Source: Duncaniella dubosii (GTDB lineage Bacteria > Bacteroidota > Bacteroidia > Bacteroidales > Muribaculaceae). From it: a DNA stretch of 64,000 nt. The notes beneath the pieces are model-generated. The model ran no database searches. It was not told the DNA's origin and saw only the letters and a list, made by a program, of their open reading frames with translations. The stretch lies in assembly GCF_004803915.1 (NCBI RefSeq), contig NZ_CP039396.1:3410001-3474000 (forward strand). Reading direction: 5' to 3'. How positions within the stretch are numbered: the stretch's first letter is position 1; each line of letters begins with the position of its first letter. The position numbers were made by a program, and so were the translations under genes. Of the stretch, positions 8,567-18,075 are shown one piece after another.

Positions 8567-9703
8567 TCAATCACATTTGAGTTCAAGTTCGTCCACACAG
8601 AGTGTGCTGCCTACAGCTCCCGAGAAATAGTCACCGTCAATACTTGATGTCATGACTATTGTTATGCTGTAGATACCGTTTTCAAGCTTGTCGGGGTCGA
8701 TAGTCTTACCGTCACGGAACACGAATGGAAGATGGAAGTAAGTCCATTCCTCTGTTGCCTGACGCTGTTCGTCCGACAGGCGGGCCACTGCAATAATATT
8801 GGGATTGTCATCGGAAAGCACATTAGAACCGTCAAGCCACTCCATTTCAGGAGTCGATTCGTAGAACACGGCATAAATGTTACACTCATCCACCTTACCC
8901 TCAACAGGCTCAAGCTTGTTTGACTCGTTCAACCGCTGGTAGACCTCTCCGGGCTTATATTTATAATAACCGCTGAAGTAGCGCGGTACGCTTGAAAACG
9001 GTGTTCCGAACTGAGTAGCCTTCAATGGGGTGGCAACCGCTATCGTCACGTTGAACTTGCCTATGAACAGGTTGCCGGCGGCAATAGGCTTGTTTACCAT
9101 CGCCCCCCAAGCACCGGTCGAACGTGTGACCATTTCCACACATTTTCCAACATAGCCATCATTAGCCTGAAATGTCGGATAGGTTTCAGGAGGCTTCGTT
9201 CCGTTGGTCATGGCAAACCCGGCATTGCCGCTCGCCCATATCATGGTGTCGCGCTGATGGGTTGATTCATTGATGCTGACATCAAGGAACTCATCATACT
9301 TTCCACCCTGCATCGAATTGACGATTCTCACATCCTCAAATCCATATTTCAGGTTTATAGCATTGTTGCGCTGCACGGTGACTGTGTAAGCCTTGCTCCA
9401 TTCACCGTCCTCCGAAGTCACAACGTAGGTCTGCGGCTCGGTGAAATCACGCTCTGTACCGCTCGCGGGCTGAATGGTAGCTCCCGGCGTAAGCTCGAAC
9501 TCAGGTGCAAGCTCTGTTATGTTGACATAATTTTTCACAATAAGTGTGACACGGTCATTCTCGATGATAGGCGTACGGTTTAGCGCATCATCGGGCAACA
9601 CGACACCGACGATATCACACTCAGCATTGAGGGGCTCTTTTTTTATGCACGATGCCATAGCCAACATCATGCCAAGCACTAAAAGCCAGTTGATTAATTT
9701 CAT
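8567..9703 (-). CDS. PCMD-domain lipoprotein (putative carbohydrate metabolism domain)
   Basis: A 378-residue surface or periplasmic lipoprotein, read from the ATG at 9703. The longer ORF reaches 9787 but has no signal peptide at its end. Lipobox MASC puts the acylated Cys at residue 19. Residues about 30-110 form an immunoglobulin-like region (TPIIENDRVTLIVK; TYVVTSEDGEWSKAYTVTV). From about 115 the sequence matches the PCMD fold: GFEDV, a GYVGKCVEMVTRSTGAWG stretch and a jelly-roll-like tail ending with LCVDELELKCD. PCMD proteins are thought to bind glycans, but this is not proven here. The barrel protein gene lies directly downstream. Confidence 0.8.
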   Translation of the reverse strand: MKLINWLLVLGMMLAMASCIKKEPLNAECDIVGVVLPDDALNRTPIIENDRVTLIVKNYVNITELAPEFELTPGATIQPASGTERDFTEPQTYVVTSEDGEWSKAYTVTVQRNNAINLKYGFEDVRIVNSMQGGKYDEFLDVSINESTHQRDTMIWASGNAGFAMTNGTKPPETYPTFQANDGYVGKCVEMVTRSTGAWGAMVNKPIAAGNLFIGKFNVTIAVATPLKATQFGTPFSSVPRYFSGYYKYKPGEVYQRLNESNKLEPVEGKVDECNIYAVFYESTPEMEWLDGSNVLSDDNPNIIAVARLSDEQRQATEEWTYFHLPFVFRDGKTIDPDKLENGIYSITIVMTSSIDGDYFSGAVGSTLCVDELELKCD

Positions 9704-9829
9704 ATTCTGATTGGATTTTATTCGAGCCGGACACCGCAAAACCGACACGACCCGCATTCCAGACACCGGCAGGGCCGCAATAAACACAAAAGATGGTCGA
9801 CGATTTCCGATAGTTCGGCAATATCGTTA

Positions 9830-9862
9830 CAAAATTACGAAAAAACACATATAGATATGCAA
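9830..9862 (-). promoter_or_regulatory. Probable promoter of the PCMD lipoprotein / barrel pair
   Basis: On the minus strand there is a TAATTTTG -7 box (9837-9830). A TTG lies about 22 nt upstream, slightly longer than the usual spacing. It is about 125 nt before the chosen start codon. Confidence 0.5.
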
Positions 9863-9951
9863 TTTGTGCCATTTTTTCATCATAAATTGGGCATTTCCGC
9901 CAAAAAATTATCAAAAAATATCTAATTTTAGGGAGAATTGTAAATAATCAT

Positions 9952-9959
9952 TAACTTTG
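9952..9959 (+). promoter_or_regulatory. Probable -7 promoter box for the secreted protein at 10110
   Basis: TAACTTTG followed by CAG matches the Bacteroidota -7 box. No TTG is present at the usual distance. If used, the mRNA has a leader of about 145 nt before the ATG at 10110, in which I recognise no riboswitch. Confidence 0.5.
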
Positions 9960-10109
9960 CAGCGGAAATTTATTAAATCTGATTCATTTCCATATAGTAC
10001 ACATTTCTTGAATGTCTGATTTTTACGCAATACATTTCTCCCACAGTGTCCGTAAAATCTCTCTCGTTTCCAACTCTTAATAGACAAATCAATTATAATC
10101 ACTGATTTT

Positions 10110-11549
10110 ATGAAATTACTTTACAAAACCTTGCTCAGCACCATGCTGGTAAGCCCTCTGTGTGTCAATATGTACGCACAGCAGCAGATTCCAAACTCCG
10201 GCTTCGAAGGCGGATGGAGTGATTGTGTTCCTTGGACATTCTACGTCAGCGAGGACAAACATGGAGAAGCAAGCGCAGTTGTCGCAGGCAAGAATCCGAA
10301 CGGATGGGTCATCTCCAATGTCGCCGGTATGGCTTCTTATTACGACGGCTTGGCAAGCGGACTCGGCACTACCGTGGTTGGTGATTCTGTAGAAGGCTTC
10401 AACTCAAAATGCGCCGTCAAACTGACAAATACCCCCAATCCATTCATGGATGCCCAGATTGTCCCCGGCTACGTGACACTCGGAACAACATGGTCCACAG
10501 CATATCCCGGGTTCGACGTCTCAGCCGGTGGAATGGTAATCAACAACAGTGACGGTGGCTCTTTCGGCGGCATCGAATTCAACGGACGCCCCACAGGCAT
10601 CGAATTCATGTACAAACGCAGCCGCGGAGAAGACAAACCAGCTGAAAAATCTACAGTCGTAGCATATCTATGGAAGGGTCACTGGACTCAGAAAGATGTA
10701 CCGGCCGTGGTTTATATGGCAGGAGAGCCTGTATGCGCTGATATGACAGACCGCGACCGCTGCATTCTTGGAATGGATATGACCGGCTGTCAGGGCGGCG
10801 AAGTCAGCAAGAGCGACGATGCCGAACTTATCGCCGTGATTAATGCTGAAATCACCGAAGATGCTTCTGAATGGACTAAATTCTCTGCCACATTTGACTA
10901 CAAGTCAGATGCGACCCCTGAAATGATTAACATCATCATCGCTGCCGGCGACTACTTCGGAGGAGCATCCGTAGTCGGCAAAGACAACTCAATCACCGTT
11001 GACGATGTAAAACTCATCTATGCCGAAAATGACAAGAATGTCTACTCAGGCGTGCTGAATATCGACATGATGGGCAATGCTCTTGCCACCAATAAGCCTG
11101 CGACCATCGAAATCACACCTGCAGGAGAAGGCAAGTGCACATTCACTCTCCCGAATTTCGTGCTTGAAATGCCCGGAGCAGAACCTATGGTTCTCGGCGA
11201 TATCGTGGTTAACGATGTCACCACTTCAGAAGAAAACGGAACGACTGCCTACAATGGCGAGGTAAAAGGCTTGCAGCTTGCCGGTGGCTCAATTGTCGCC
11301 GATGTGACACTCAACGGTACTATCTCAGGCAACAACGTAGTGATGAATATTGATGTAATGTGGTCTGGAATTCCTATCAAGGTAACCTTCACTTCCACAA
11401 CTTCAGGCATCAACGACATCAACGCCGATCTCAACGCACCAGTTGAATATTTCAACATTCAGGGTATGCGCGTCGACGCCGACAACATGACCCCCGGCAT
11501 CTACGTAAAGCGTCAGGGCAACAAAGTCAGCAAGATTCTTGTGAAATAA
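10110..11549 (+). CDS. Secreted PCMD/calycin-like protein with a T9SS-type C-terminal tail
   Basis: A 479-residue exported protein with a signal peptide (residues 1-23, ending NMYAQ). Residues about 25-300 resemble the PCMD/jelly-roll type: IPNSGFEGGWSDC near the start, and ITVDDVKLIYAEN at the end of the domain. Residues about 305-430 look like a calycin-like beta domain with repeated small strands. The last 35 residues (VEYFNIQGMRVD, TPGIYVKRQGNKVSKILVK) have the form of a type A C-terminal sorting domain of the type IX secretion system. This suggests export to the cell surface. It is transcribed divergently from the PCMD lipoprotein gene at 9703 and ends with a good terminator. Confidence 0.75.
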   Translation: MKLLYKTLLSTMLVSPLCVNMYAQQQIPNSGFEGGWSDCVPWTFYVSEDKHGEASAVVAGKNPNGWVISNVAGMASYYDGLASGLGTTVVGDSVEGFNSKCAVKLTNTPNPFMDAQIVPGYVTLGTTWSTAYPGFDVSAGGMVINNSDGGSFGGIEFNGRPTGIEFMYKRSRGEDKPAEKSTVVAYLWKGHWTQKDVPAVVYMAGEPVCADMTDRDRCILGMDMTGCQGGEVSKSDDAELIAVINAEITEDASEWTKFSATFDYKSDATPEMINIIIAAGDYFGGASVVGKDNSITVDDVKLIYAENDKNVYSGVLNIDMMGNALATNKPATIEITPAGEGKCTFTLPNFVLEMPGAEPMVLGDIVVNDVTTSEENGTTAYNGEVKGLQLAGGSIVADVTLNGTISGNNVVMNIDVMWSGIPIKVTFTSTTSGINDINADLNAPVEYFNIQGMRVDADNMTPGIYVKRQGNKVSKILVK

Positions 11550-11578
11550 ATCACACACATAATCTTCAAATAAAAAAC

Positions 11579-11615
11579 GCTGCGACATCACGAATGGATG
11601 TCGCAGCATTTTTTT
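11579..11615 (+). terminator. Rho-independent terminator
   Basis: An 11-bp perfect stem (GCTGCGACATC / GATGTCGCAGC) with a 7-nt loop is followed by a run of T. It ends the transcript of the secreted protein. Confidence 0.9.
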
Positions 11616-12469
11616 ATTGCACATGCAGGAGACCCCTACGAAAAATAAAACTCCGTCTGCTTCTCACGAGGCCGACGGAGTAATTCTGTTTAAACACTTA
11701 GCATAATTAACGAATAATCTTCACTTAAATACGTGATATTATCACAATCCAAAAACTGATTAAAATTTTACACATTGCAAAGTTAGCCCATTGTCAAGCA
11801 CAAAGAATGCACTTTATCGTATCTTCTAAAATGAATCTCAAAATATTTTATAATATATCGCTGATTTAAAGCACATTTCAAACCATATCTTTTCTTTTTT
11901 ATATAAACTACAGTACAACTTCAAACTTAACAAACAGCATATCTTATATAACATTTAATGCACCTGCCGGCATTTGCGCGAATAACCAAAACCCTCAACC
12001 CGACCCGTAGGCCAAGTCTGCAACCGCCATGACAGATTGGAGTCCGGCTCCGCGATGCTGTAAACACATAGGTCTGGCCGCATCTCAGCTTGCCCCAAAT
12101 AAAAAAGAGCGGCCTTCATCACGAGGACAGCTCTCAACAGAATCTAACGTAGTTTAAAATAGTTCTTCTAAATCTAACAAAAAACAAATCTTTAATACCT
12201 ATTACATCTAAATCTTACCTATGTTTATTTTATAATCTCTTTGTGGAAAGTATCAATGGTGATTTTAATATTATAATGCAAAGATATAGGCTTTTTCATC
12301 CCGACGCAATAGCCCCACGGCCAAATATAACTCATAAAGCGACTTTTACAAATATTAAAGACTATGAATCAATCAATTGACCCATAGCCTTACTTGCTTA
12401 AATATAAGTGGCATCAAAGGCGTTAAAAGCTCATGATACAATATTCTGACACATATAATAAATATTGAA
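11616..12469. other. Long AT-rich intergenic region with a GC-rich island
   Basis: There is no convincing gene in these 850 bp. A hairpin with arms CTCCGTC/GACGGAG lies at 11651-11680. Most of the rest is very AT-rich. Between about 11958 and 12137 the composition becomes clearly GC-richer. On the minus strand that island ends with a terminator-like AGAGC...GCTCT stem followed by TTTTTT near 12098-12135. A 60-codon ORF crosses the island (12137-11955, minus), but I do not recognise it and see no ribosome-binding signal. Confidence 0.5.
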
Positions 12470-14038
12470 TCATACAATAATACCGATTTTCATGACATCG
12501 GCATCAAATGTATCGCGACGGATAGCCTTGTTCCGTAGCTTGTTTCGATAGGTATAGACCGTATTTAGAGTAACACCCAGAAAACGCGCAACCTGAGCAG
12601 TGTCGTCAACGCCAAGACGCGTAAAGGCAAGCACGCGGAGTTCGGTTGTAAGCACATTTTTCGCCGGTGTCACAACGCGCTTTTCCGGTGCGAGAAGAGC
12701 ATTCACGTCATTGATAAACGTAGGATAGATTGCAAGAAAGGCATCATCGAAAATGTCGTCAAACTTCTTTCGCTGCTCATCAATCATCTTTCCGCTCTTG
12801 ATGATATTGAGCAGATCGTCGACCTGACCGGCGGCAAGCTTGCGACGGGTGATGCGGTTAAACTCTTCAAGCCCCTCCATATAGCTTGATGAAAGGTTCA
12901 TGAATTCTGAGATATAAGCCTCTTTCGACTGGTTGGCCTTTGCAAGCTGCTGTTTGATCCGTTCAAGTTCCCGGGTGCGCCGTCGCTTGCTGCGATAAAG
13001 ATTCCAAAGCAGCAGAGCTACTCCACACAGACACACGATAAGCCCTACGAGCATTATGAATGTCGTACGCTCCTGCTCGCGCAACGCCTGCGACACAGGC
13101 ATCAGAGCTGCCGAAATCATCATACTGTTTGTCTTGGCCCCTCCGGCCAACGCCTCTTCAAGCGCTACCGAAAGATAATTATGCGCTCTTGCAAGATCAC
13201 CCGCATCATAAAGAGCCACGCCAAGACGGATGAGAGCTGTCCCATGCCTATCGCCCGCACGCACATCGCGCAAAGCGGCCTTGGCAAGGTTGGAAACAGC
13301 CTCGTCGGTTGCTCCAAGCACACATTGACGGCCTCCGAGTGCAGTCAGAACCATCGAATAATTCCCATAGCTTTCAGGGATTTCCTCTGAAAGATCCATG
13401 AGACAGGCAAGAAACATTGCATCATTGCCCTGTGCGAAATACATCATCGCAAGATTAAGCCTCGCATCATATGAATCCGTTGGAAGTGCGGACTGCAGCT
13501 CCTTGGCATATTTAAAACCCGGCTTTATATAATTGTCGCGCATTGCCGTCCCTTCAAACACCTCTGCCATTGTATAGTAGAGATTTCTGCCAACCTCATA
13601 AAATAAGGCTCTGTTTTCCGGATATACGCCTGATTGTGCCACATTAACTATATCATTCATCGCGTCGGGTGTCGAGCTGAGTTTACACAACTCAGTCGCG
13701 CGCTTGATGAGGAAACGCTGGGCCATGACGGAATCACCGACAGACATAGCAGCCTTAAAGCCTTGCGAAAACATGACTATTGCTGAATCGGCATTCAGGC
13801 CGCCTTGGAGATCGCCGAGTTCGAGATAACGGCTCACCGGCCCGAGCGAATCGGCGAGCAACAGGACTTTTACGGAATCAGCCTTATTCTGACGCTTTGA
13901 TGTATAGTCATTACGACGCGTAAGTTCACTATCCAGCTGTTCAAGCAGTTCACTGCTATCAGACAGACGGGTCTCAGAAGCCGATATTGGAAAAACGGCT
14001 GACAAAATTACAATTATACCTATGACAAAGCCTTTCAT
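12470..14038 (-). CDS. DUF6377-type membrane-tethered regulator (TPR-like domain, TM segment, C-terminal HTH)
   Basis: A 522-residue protein with a signal peptide (residues 1-20). A helical, TPR-like periplasmic region covers about 30-315 (repeated LAMMYFAQGNDAMF, ALYDAGDLARAHNYLSVALEEAL). One transmembrane segment is at about 323-345, followed by a basic KRRRTRELERIKQQL coiled region. The C-terminus has a LuxR-like helix-turn-helix at about 475-510 (DDTAQVARFLGVTLNTVYTYRNKLRNKA). This layout fits the DUF6377 family of Bacteroidetes one-component regulators: a periplasmic sensor linked through the membrane to a DNA-binding tail. The target genes are unknown. Confidence 0.8.
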   Translation of the reverse strand: MKGFVIGIIVILSAVFPISASETRLSDSSELLEQLDSELTRRNDYTSKRQNKADSVKVLLLADSLGPVSRYLELGDLQGGLNADSAIVMFSQGFKAAMSVGDSVMAQRFLIKRATELCKLSSTPDAMNDIVNVAQSGVYPENRALFYEVGRNLYYTMAEVFEGTAMRDNYIKPGFKYAKELQSALPTDSYDARLNLAMMYFAQGNDAMFLACLMDLSEEIPESYGNYSMVLTALGGRQCVLGATDEAVSNLAKAALRDVRAGDRHGTALIRLGVALYDAGDLARAHNYLSVALEEALAGGAKTNSMMISAALMPVSQALREQERTTFIMLVGLIVCLCGVALLLWNLYRSKRRRTRELERIKQQLAKANQSKEAYISEFMNLSSSYMEGLEEFNRITRRKLAAGQVDDLLNIIKSGKMIDEQRKKFDDIFDDAFLAIYPTFINDVNALLAPEKRVVTPAKNVLTTELRVLAFTRLGVDDTAQVARFLGVTLNTVYTYRNKLRNKAIRRDTFDADVMKIGIIV

Positions 14039-14195
14039 TCGGAATGTAGAGATGTTACTATTAAACCAAGCCTAAAGATTATCCGGAGACAGACCATCCA
14101 CGGATTTCAGGCCGGTGCGGTGTGAGGGTTACTGATTGTGATAAATGTAAAGAGAAGAATAAGAGGTTCGAGGCAAAATGTCTACAAATGTATCA

Positions 14196-14226
14196 TTAAA
14201 AAACGTCCCTGCCAAACGGCAGAGAC
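14196..14226 (-). terminator. Terminator downstream of the DUF4293 gene
   Basis: On the minus strand a stem GTCTCTGCC / GGCAGGGAC with a short loop is followed by GTTTTTT. It lies about 45 bp past the stop of the DUF4293 gene. A second smaller hairpin (CCCCAATGGGG) lies between them. Confidence 0.75.
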
Positions 14227-14269
14227 GTAAATTTCCGAATTGTAGCCCCATTGGGGACAGGGCGTTTTT

Positions 14270-14704
14270 TTAACGGAGGCGATTGTAGGAGTTTAACAGT
14301 TTGATATCACGTTTTATAGCCCCAAGGCCAAGAATTTCAAACGCCACGGCTATCGGCAATAGGATATCCCATACCGAGAAATCAGCGTCAAGCCCCTCAG
14401 ATCCGGCTTGCTTGAAAAGGATGAAACACACAACCGCAATGCAACATAAAGTCAGCAGTAAAGAGATAGTAAGGACCTTCCGCTGAAGCGCGATATTACG
14501 ATAAAGAAAAATGTCGACTATAAGCAGGATGATAGTAGCTGCGACCGGAATCAGAAGGCCATATTCATACATGGTGTAGAGTTTTTCCGACACAGCGGGC
14601 TGAGCGGTAAGATCATGGACTGCGCCGTAGGGGACTATTAGGAATATAGCCATGGCCACCATAGCGAGAAAGATGTAGACAGTCTGAATGCGTTGTATCT
14701 GCAT
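14270..14704 (-). CDS. DUF4293 membrane protein
   Basis: A 144-residue protein starting with MQIQRIQTVY, the usual opening of the DUF4293 family in Bacteroidota. Four hydrophobic segments can be seen at about 9-27, 48-67, 75-97 and 109-127. It ends in IKRDIKLLNSYNRLR, also family-like. It is an inner-membrane protein of unknown function. It stands alone on the minus strand, divergent from surE, with a terminator just downstream. Confidence 0.8.
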   Translation of the reverse strand: MQIQRIQTVYIFLAMVAMAIFLIVPYGAVHDLTAQPAVSEKLYTMYEYGLLIPVAATIILLIVDIFLYRNIALQRKVLTISLLLTLCCIAVVCFILFKQAGSEGLDADFSVWDILLPIAVAFEILGLGAIKRDIKLLNSYNRLR

Positions 14705-14860
14705 AGCTTAATAGTTTTTAGAATTGATTTTGAAGTTACGGTGTCTCTGATAGTGACTTATTTTTGTCAAAAGTACTAAAAATTTAACAATCCGGCATAC
14801 GATTAGTTGGCATTTTATCGTAATTTTGTCAAAAATATACACACGACAATCGAACGAATT

Positions 14861-15628
14861 ATGGATAAACGCCCGCTCATACTTATTACTAACGATGACG
14901 GACTCGGAGCACGAGGACTCGAACATCTGGTCAGAATAGCCGTCAGGCTCGGAGATGTGGTCGTTGTAGCCCCCGACACGCCTCAGTCCGGGAAGTCATC
15001 GGCAATCACCGTAAACACTCCGCTCTATGTCAACGAGCATGCCCCGATTGACAGCGCAAAGGTATTCACTACAAGCGGAACCCCTGTCGACTGCGTCAAG
15101 CTCGCGATGTTCGCCGTACTCGACCGCAAACCCGATCTTCTGCTATCAGGCATAAATCATGGCTCAAACTCCGGTGTCAACAATATTTACTCAGGGACAA
15201 TGGGCGCTACAATGGAAGGATGCACTCTCGGAATTCCGTCAATCGGTTATTCGCTCCTCAGCCACTCTCCTAACGCCGATTTCGATCCGACGACTCCTTT
15301 CATCGAGGAAATCACGCAGAAAGTCATCAATCATGGGCTTCCTGATGGAATCTGTCTCAATGTAAACTTTCCGGCTAAATGCACCCCGCTCGGCCTTAAG
15401 GTGGTCAGAGCCGCCAAAAGCCACTGGACCGAAGAATATGCCACCTATGCTACTCCACACGGCAAGACTTTCTACTGGCTAACCGGCAAACTATTCAACG
15501 AAGAGCCCGACAACCCCGAAACCGACGAATATTGGCTCGCACGTCAATATGGCACGGTCGTCCCCATCCGACCCGCCCAATCAGCCACTGACCAGATTCC
15601 AACGATAAGCCGGATCTTAGGGCTGTAG
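14861..15628 (+). CDS. surE: 5'/3'-nucleotidase SurE
   Basis: SurE removes phosphate from nucleoside 5'- and 3'-monophosphates and uses divalent metal. The chosen start is the ATG at 14861 (MDKRPLILITNDDG), giving 255 residues. The upstream extension to 14807 has no ATG and passes through a promoter-like TAATTTTG (14821-14828). The metal-binding NDDG is at residues 10-13. A second conserved region, SGINHGSNSGVNNIYSGTMGA, starts near residue 96. Length is normal for the family. It stands alone, divergent from the DUF4293 gene, and ends in a bidirectional terminator shared with the convergent glycosyltransferase. Confidence 0.96.
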   Translation: MDKRPLILITNDDGLGARGLEHLVRIAVRLGDVVVVAPDTPQSGKSSAITVNTPLYVNEHAPIDSAKVFTTSGTPVDCVKLAMFAVLDRKPDLLLSGINHGSNSGVNNIYSGTMGATMEGCTLGIPSIGYSLLSHSPNADFDPTTPFIEEITQKVINHGLPDGICLNVNFPAKCTPLGLKVVRAAKSHWTEEYATYATPHGKTFYWLTGKLFNEEPDNPETDEYWLARQYGTVVPIRPAQSATDQIPTISRILGL

Positions 15629-15656
15629 ACAACACATATTTTATTAATGTATATAC

Positions 15657-15701
15657 AAAAAGCCACGCATGCCATCTCAATGATGTGAATGCGCGGCTTT
15701 T
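15657..15701. terminator. Bidirectional terminator between surE and the glycosyltransferase
   Basis: Arms AAAGCCACGCAT and ATGCGCGGCTTT pair with one mismatch. A-rich sequence lies on one side and T-rich on the other, so the hairpin can serve both convergent genes. Confidence 0.75.
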
Positions 15702-15703
15702 GT

Positions 15704-16735
15704 TTATTTCTGCAAATCTGAAAAACGCTTGTGGCCTTTCATGAAATATTCGGTCAGGATATTCACTTCTCCGTCAAGAAGATCGACCTTAGCGTCACAC
15801 CTGTCATAAAGCCGGCACATCCTTCTGTAGTCACGATGTGCCTTTAAAACAGCCGACGCATTTTTCAGATCGAATCCCGCAATAAATTTGCACCAAGCCA
15901 TCGCATCGAGAATCCGTCGCCACAGCAGACGCTTCGTTCTGACACAGGCAGGAAGATTCTTGTGGAGCATCAGCAAATTGTTGCGGAAATTCAGATATGT
16001 CTTTTTAGGGTTCGATGCCGGAAGGCTTCCACCGCCGAGATGATAGACATGCGATTCAGGAATTGCCCACACCTGCCGCCCGGCAAGCCGGATGCGCCAG
16101 CACAGGTCAATCTCCTCCATGTGGGCGAAAAACTCACGGTCAAGCCCTCCAAGACGCAGATACAGCTCATTGTCAACCATCAATGATGCCCCCGAGGCCC
16201 ACATCACCTCCATCGGAGTGTCATATTGCCCCTTGTCAGTCTCTACTGTATCAAAAATACGTCCACGGCAATACGGATAACCGTTACGGTCGAGGAAACC
16301 GCCCATCGCACCGGCATATTCAAATTCAGTCGGAGTTATGAGCGACAGCAATTTCGGCTGAAGCGCACCCGCCTCCGGATGCGACTCCATGAACCGCCAC
16401 ATAGGTGTCAGCCAGTCATCATCGACCTTCACATCCGAATTCAGAAGCACTGTGTATTTATAATCAGCCCTCACACGGCCGACTGCAAGATTATATCCCT
16501 CTGCGAAACCGTGGTTCTCGCTGAATTCAATACGCTTAACCTGCGGGAATTCATCGCGAAGCACCTCAAGTGATCCATCGGTCGATCCGTTGTCAGCCAC
16601 AATGACATCTGCTATATCAGACGGTGTGTGCCTTACGACCGACGGGAGATATTCTCGCAGAAACCGGGCGCCATTCCAGTTGAGTATTATGACCGCGGCA
16701 CGATTTTCTTTAGCCACCGGTCCGCTCATAGACAC
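15704..16735 (-). CDS. Glycosyltransferase family 2
   Basis: A 343-residue GT-A fold glycosyltransferase. The N-terminal motifs are VIILNWNGARFL (about 14-25), VADNGSTDGS (about 45-54), and NSDVKVDDDW near residue 99, which carries the DxD-type metal site. HMEEIDLCWR near 210 is the family's acceptor/base region. It resembles rhamnosyltransferase-like GT2 enzymes used in polysaccharide or O-antigen assembly, but the sugar cannot be told. Its start overlaps the end of mtaB by 10 bp, so the two genes are co-transcribed. The link between them is probably only positional. Confidence 0.9.
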   Translation of the reverse strand: MSMSGPVAKENRAAVIILNWNGARFLREYLPSVVRHTPSDIADVIVADNGSTDGSLEVLRDEFPQVKRIEFSENHGFAEGYNLAVGRVRADYKYTVLLNSDVKVDDDWLTPMWRFMESHPEAGALQPKLLSLITPTEFEYAGAMGGFLDRNGYPYCRGRIFDTVETDKGQYDTPMEVMWASGASLMVDNELYLRLGGLDREFFAHMEEIDLCWRIRLAGRQVWAIPESHVYHLGGGSLPASNPKKTYLNFRNNLLMLHKNLPACVRTKRLLWRRILDAMAWCKFIAGFDLKNASAVLKAHRDYRRMCRLYDRCDAKVDLLDGEVNILTEYFMKGHKRFSDLQK

Positions 16736-18060
16736 ACTTCTCCTTCCGACTCCTCACCTTCGGGGTGCATCGAGACTATGCGCACGTCGCAGATGGTGTT
16801 CGACAATTCCGGTTGAGGCTTAATGTTCACACGCAGATAATTATCCGTAAACCCGGCCATTGAGCCGTCGAGACGGGGATGCTCGGCAAGCATCGGCCTG
16901 ACAGTCCCTATAAAACGCTCAGTGAATTCTTTCAGCTTCCGTTCGGAGATGGCAAGCATGATGCGTGTGCGGCGGTGCTTCTCCTCCTGACTGACCTCAT
17001 GGTCAATGTCGAGCGCCCGTGTGCCGGGACGTTCACTATAGGTAAACACATGCAGGCGCGAGATAGGCAGCGAGTCGACAAACGCTCTTGACTCTTCAAA
17101 CCGTTCAAGCGTCTCCCCTCTCGCACCCACTATAAGGTCCACACCGATAAAGGCATCAGGCATCACCCGCCTGATGTGTTCGATTTTGCTTCGGAACAAT
17201 GCCGTGTCATAACGCCGGCGCATTAGCCGCAACACCTCGTCACTGCCACACTGGAGCGGGATATGGAAATGAGGCATGAACCGACGCGACTGCGCTACGA
17301 AATCAATAAGCTCATCGGTCAGCAGATTCGGCTCGATTGACGAAATACGGTAACGCTCTATGCCTTCGACCTCATCGAGACGCCGGCAAAGCTCAATGAA
17401 AGTCTCGTCAGTGCCTTTGCCGAAATCACCGATATTCACACCTGTGATGACTATTTCCTTGCCACCCTCGGCTGCGACCTCGCGTGCCTGCGCGACAATC
17501 TCGTCGATCGAGCCGGAACGGCTGCGACCACGGGCCATCGGAATAGTGCAATAGGAGCAATAGTAGTCACATCCGTCCTGCACCTTGAGGAAATAGCGTG
17601 TACGGTCTCCGCGAGAGCACGAAGGGCTGAAACGCCTGATATCCTTGGTGGGGGTTATGAATGTCGCCCCCTCTGTCTCGTCGGCCTCACCTTCGGCAAG
17701 CACCTTGTCGAGATAGTCGGCGAGTTCAAGTTTACGGTCCGTGCCGGCTACAACAGCGACTCCGGGCAATGCCTTGACTTCATCAGGTTTAAGCTGTGCA
17801 TAACAGCCTGTGACGACAATTCGCGCATCAGGATAGCGACGCGCGAATGAACGGATTGCCTGACGGCATTTTTTATCGGCTATATCAGTGACACTACAGC
17901 TGTTGATGACCACATAGTCGGGCACATCGCCTTCATGTACACGCTGTATGCCTTTCGATGCAAAAATGCGGGCGACAGTTGATGTCTCGGCAAAATTCAG
18001 CTTGCACCCGAATGTGTGGAACAACGCCGTCTTACTGCCGAATGTATTCTTGTCTATCAA
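16726..18060 (-). CDS. mtaB: tRNA t6A37 C2-methylthiotransferase MtaB
   Basis: A 444-residue radical SAM methylthiotransferase that converts t6A37 to ms2t6A37 in tRNAs reading ANN codons. The N-terminal domain has the three cluster cysteines (FGCKLNFAE, INSCSVTD, VTGCYAQ). The radical SAM CxxxCxxC is visible in GCDYYCSYCTIPMARG near residue 160. A C-terminal TRAM-like region follows. KLNFAE in place of MNxxE and the INSC motif fit MtaB rather than MiaB or RimO. Lrp/AsnC lies 15 bp upstream and a glycosyltransferase overlaps its end. Confidence 0.94.
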   Translation of the reverse strand: MIDKNTFGSKTALFHTFGCKLNFAETSTVARIFASKGIQRVHEGDVPDYVVINSCSVTDIADKKCRQAIRSFARRYPDARIVVTGCYAQLKPDEVKALPGVAVVAGTDRKLELADYLDKVLAEGEADETEGATFITPTKDIRRFSPSCSRGDRTRYFLKVQDGCDYYCSYCTIPMARGRSRSGSIDEIVAQAREVAAEGGKEIVITGVNIGDFGKGTDETFIELCRRLDEVEGIERYRISSIEPNLLTDELIDFVAQSRRFMPHFHIPLQCGSDEVLRLMRRRYDTALFRSKIEHIRRVMPDAFIGVDLIVGARGETLERFEESRAFVDSLPISRLHVFTYSERPGTRALDIDHEVSQEEKHRRTRIMLAISERKLKEFTERFIGTVRPMLAEHPRLDGSMAGFTDNYLRVNIKPQPELSNTICDVRIVSMHPEGEESEGEVCL

Positions 18061-18075
18061 ATCTATAACGTTTTT

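Noticed and set aside
11955-12137. A 60-codon minus-strand ORF in the GC-rich island
   Set aside because: No ribosome-binding signal and no family; the codon pattern does not look coding. Kept only as an unexplained island.
14821-14828. Full promoter for surE with a -33 box
   Set aside because: The -7 box is present, but the only nearby TTG is 11 nt away, too short for the usual spacing; not listed as a separate feature.
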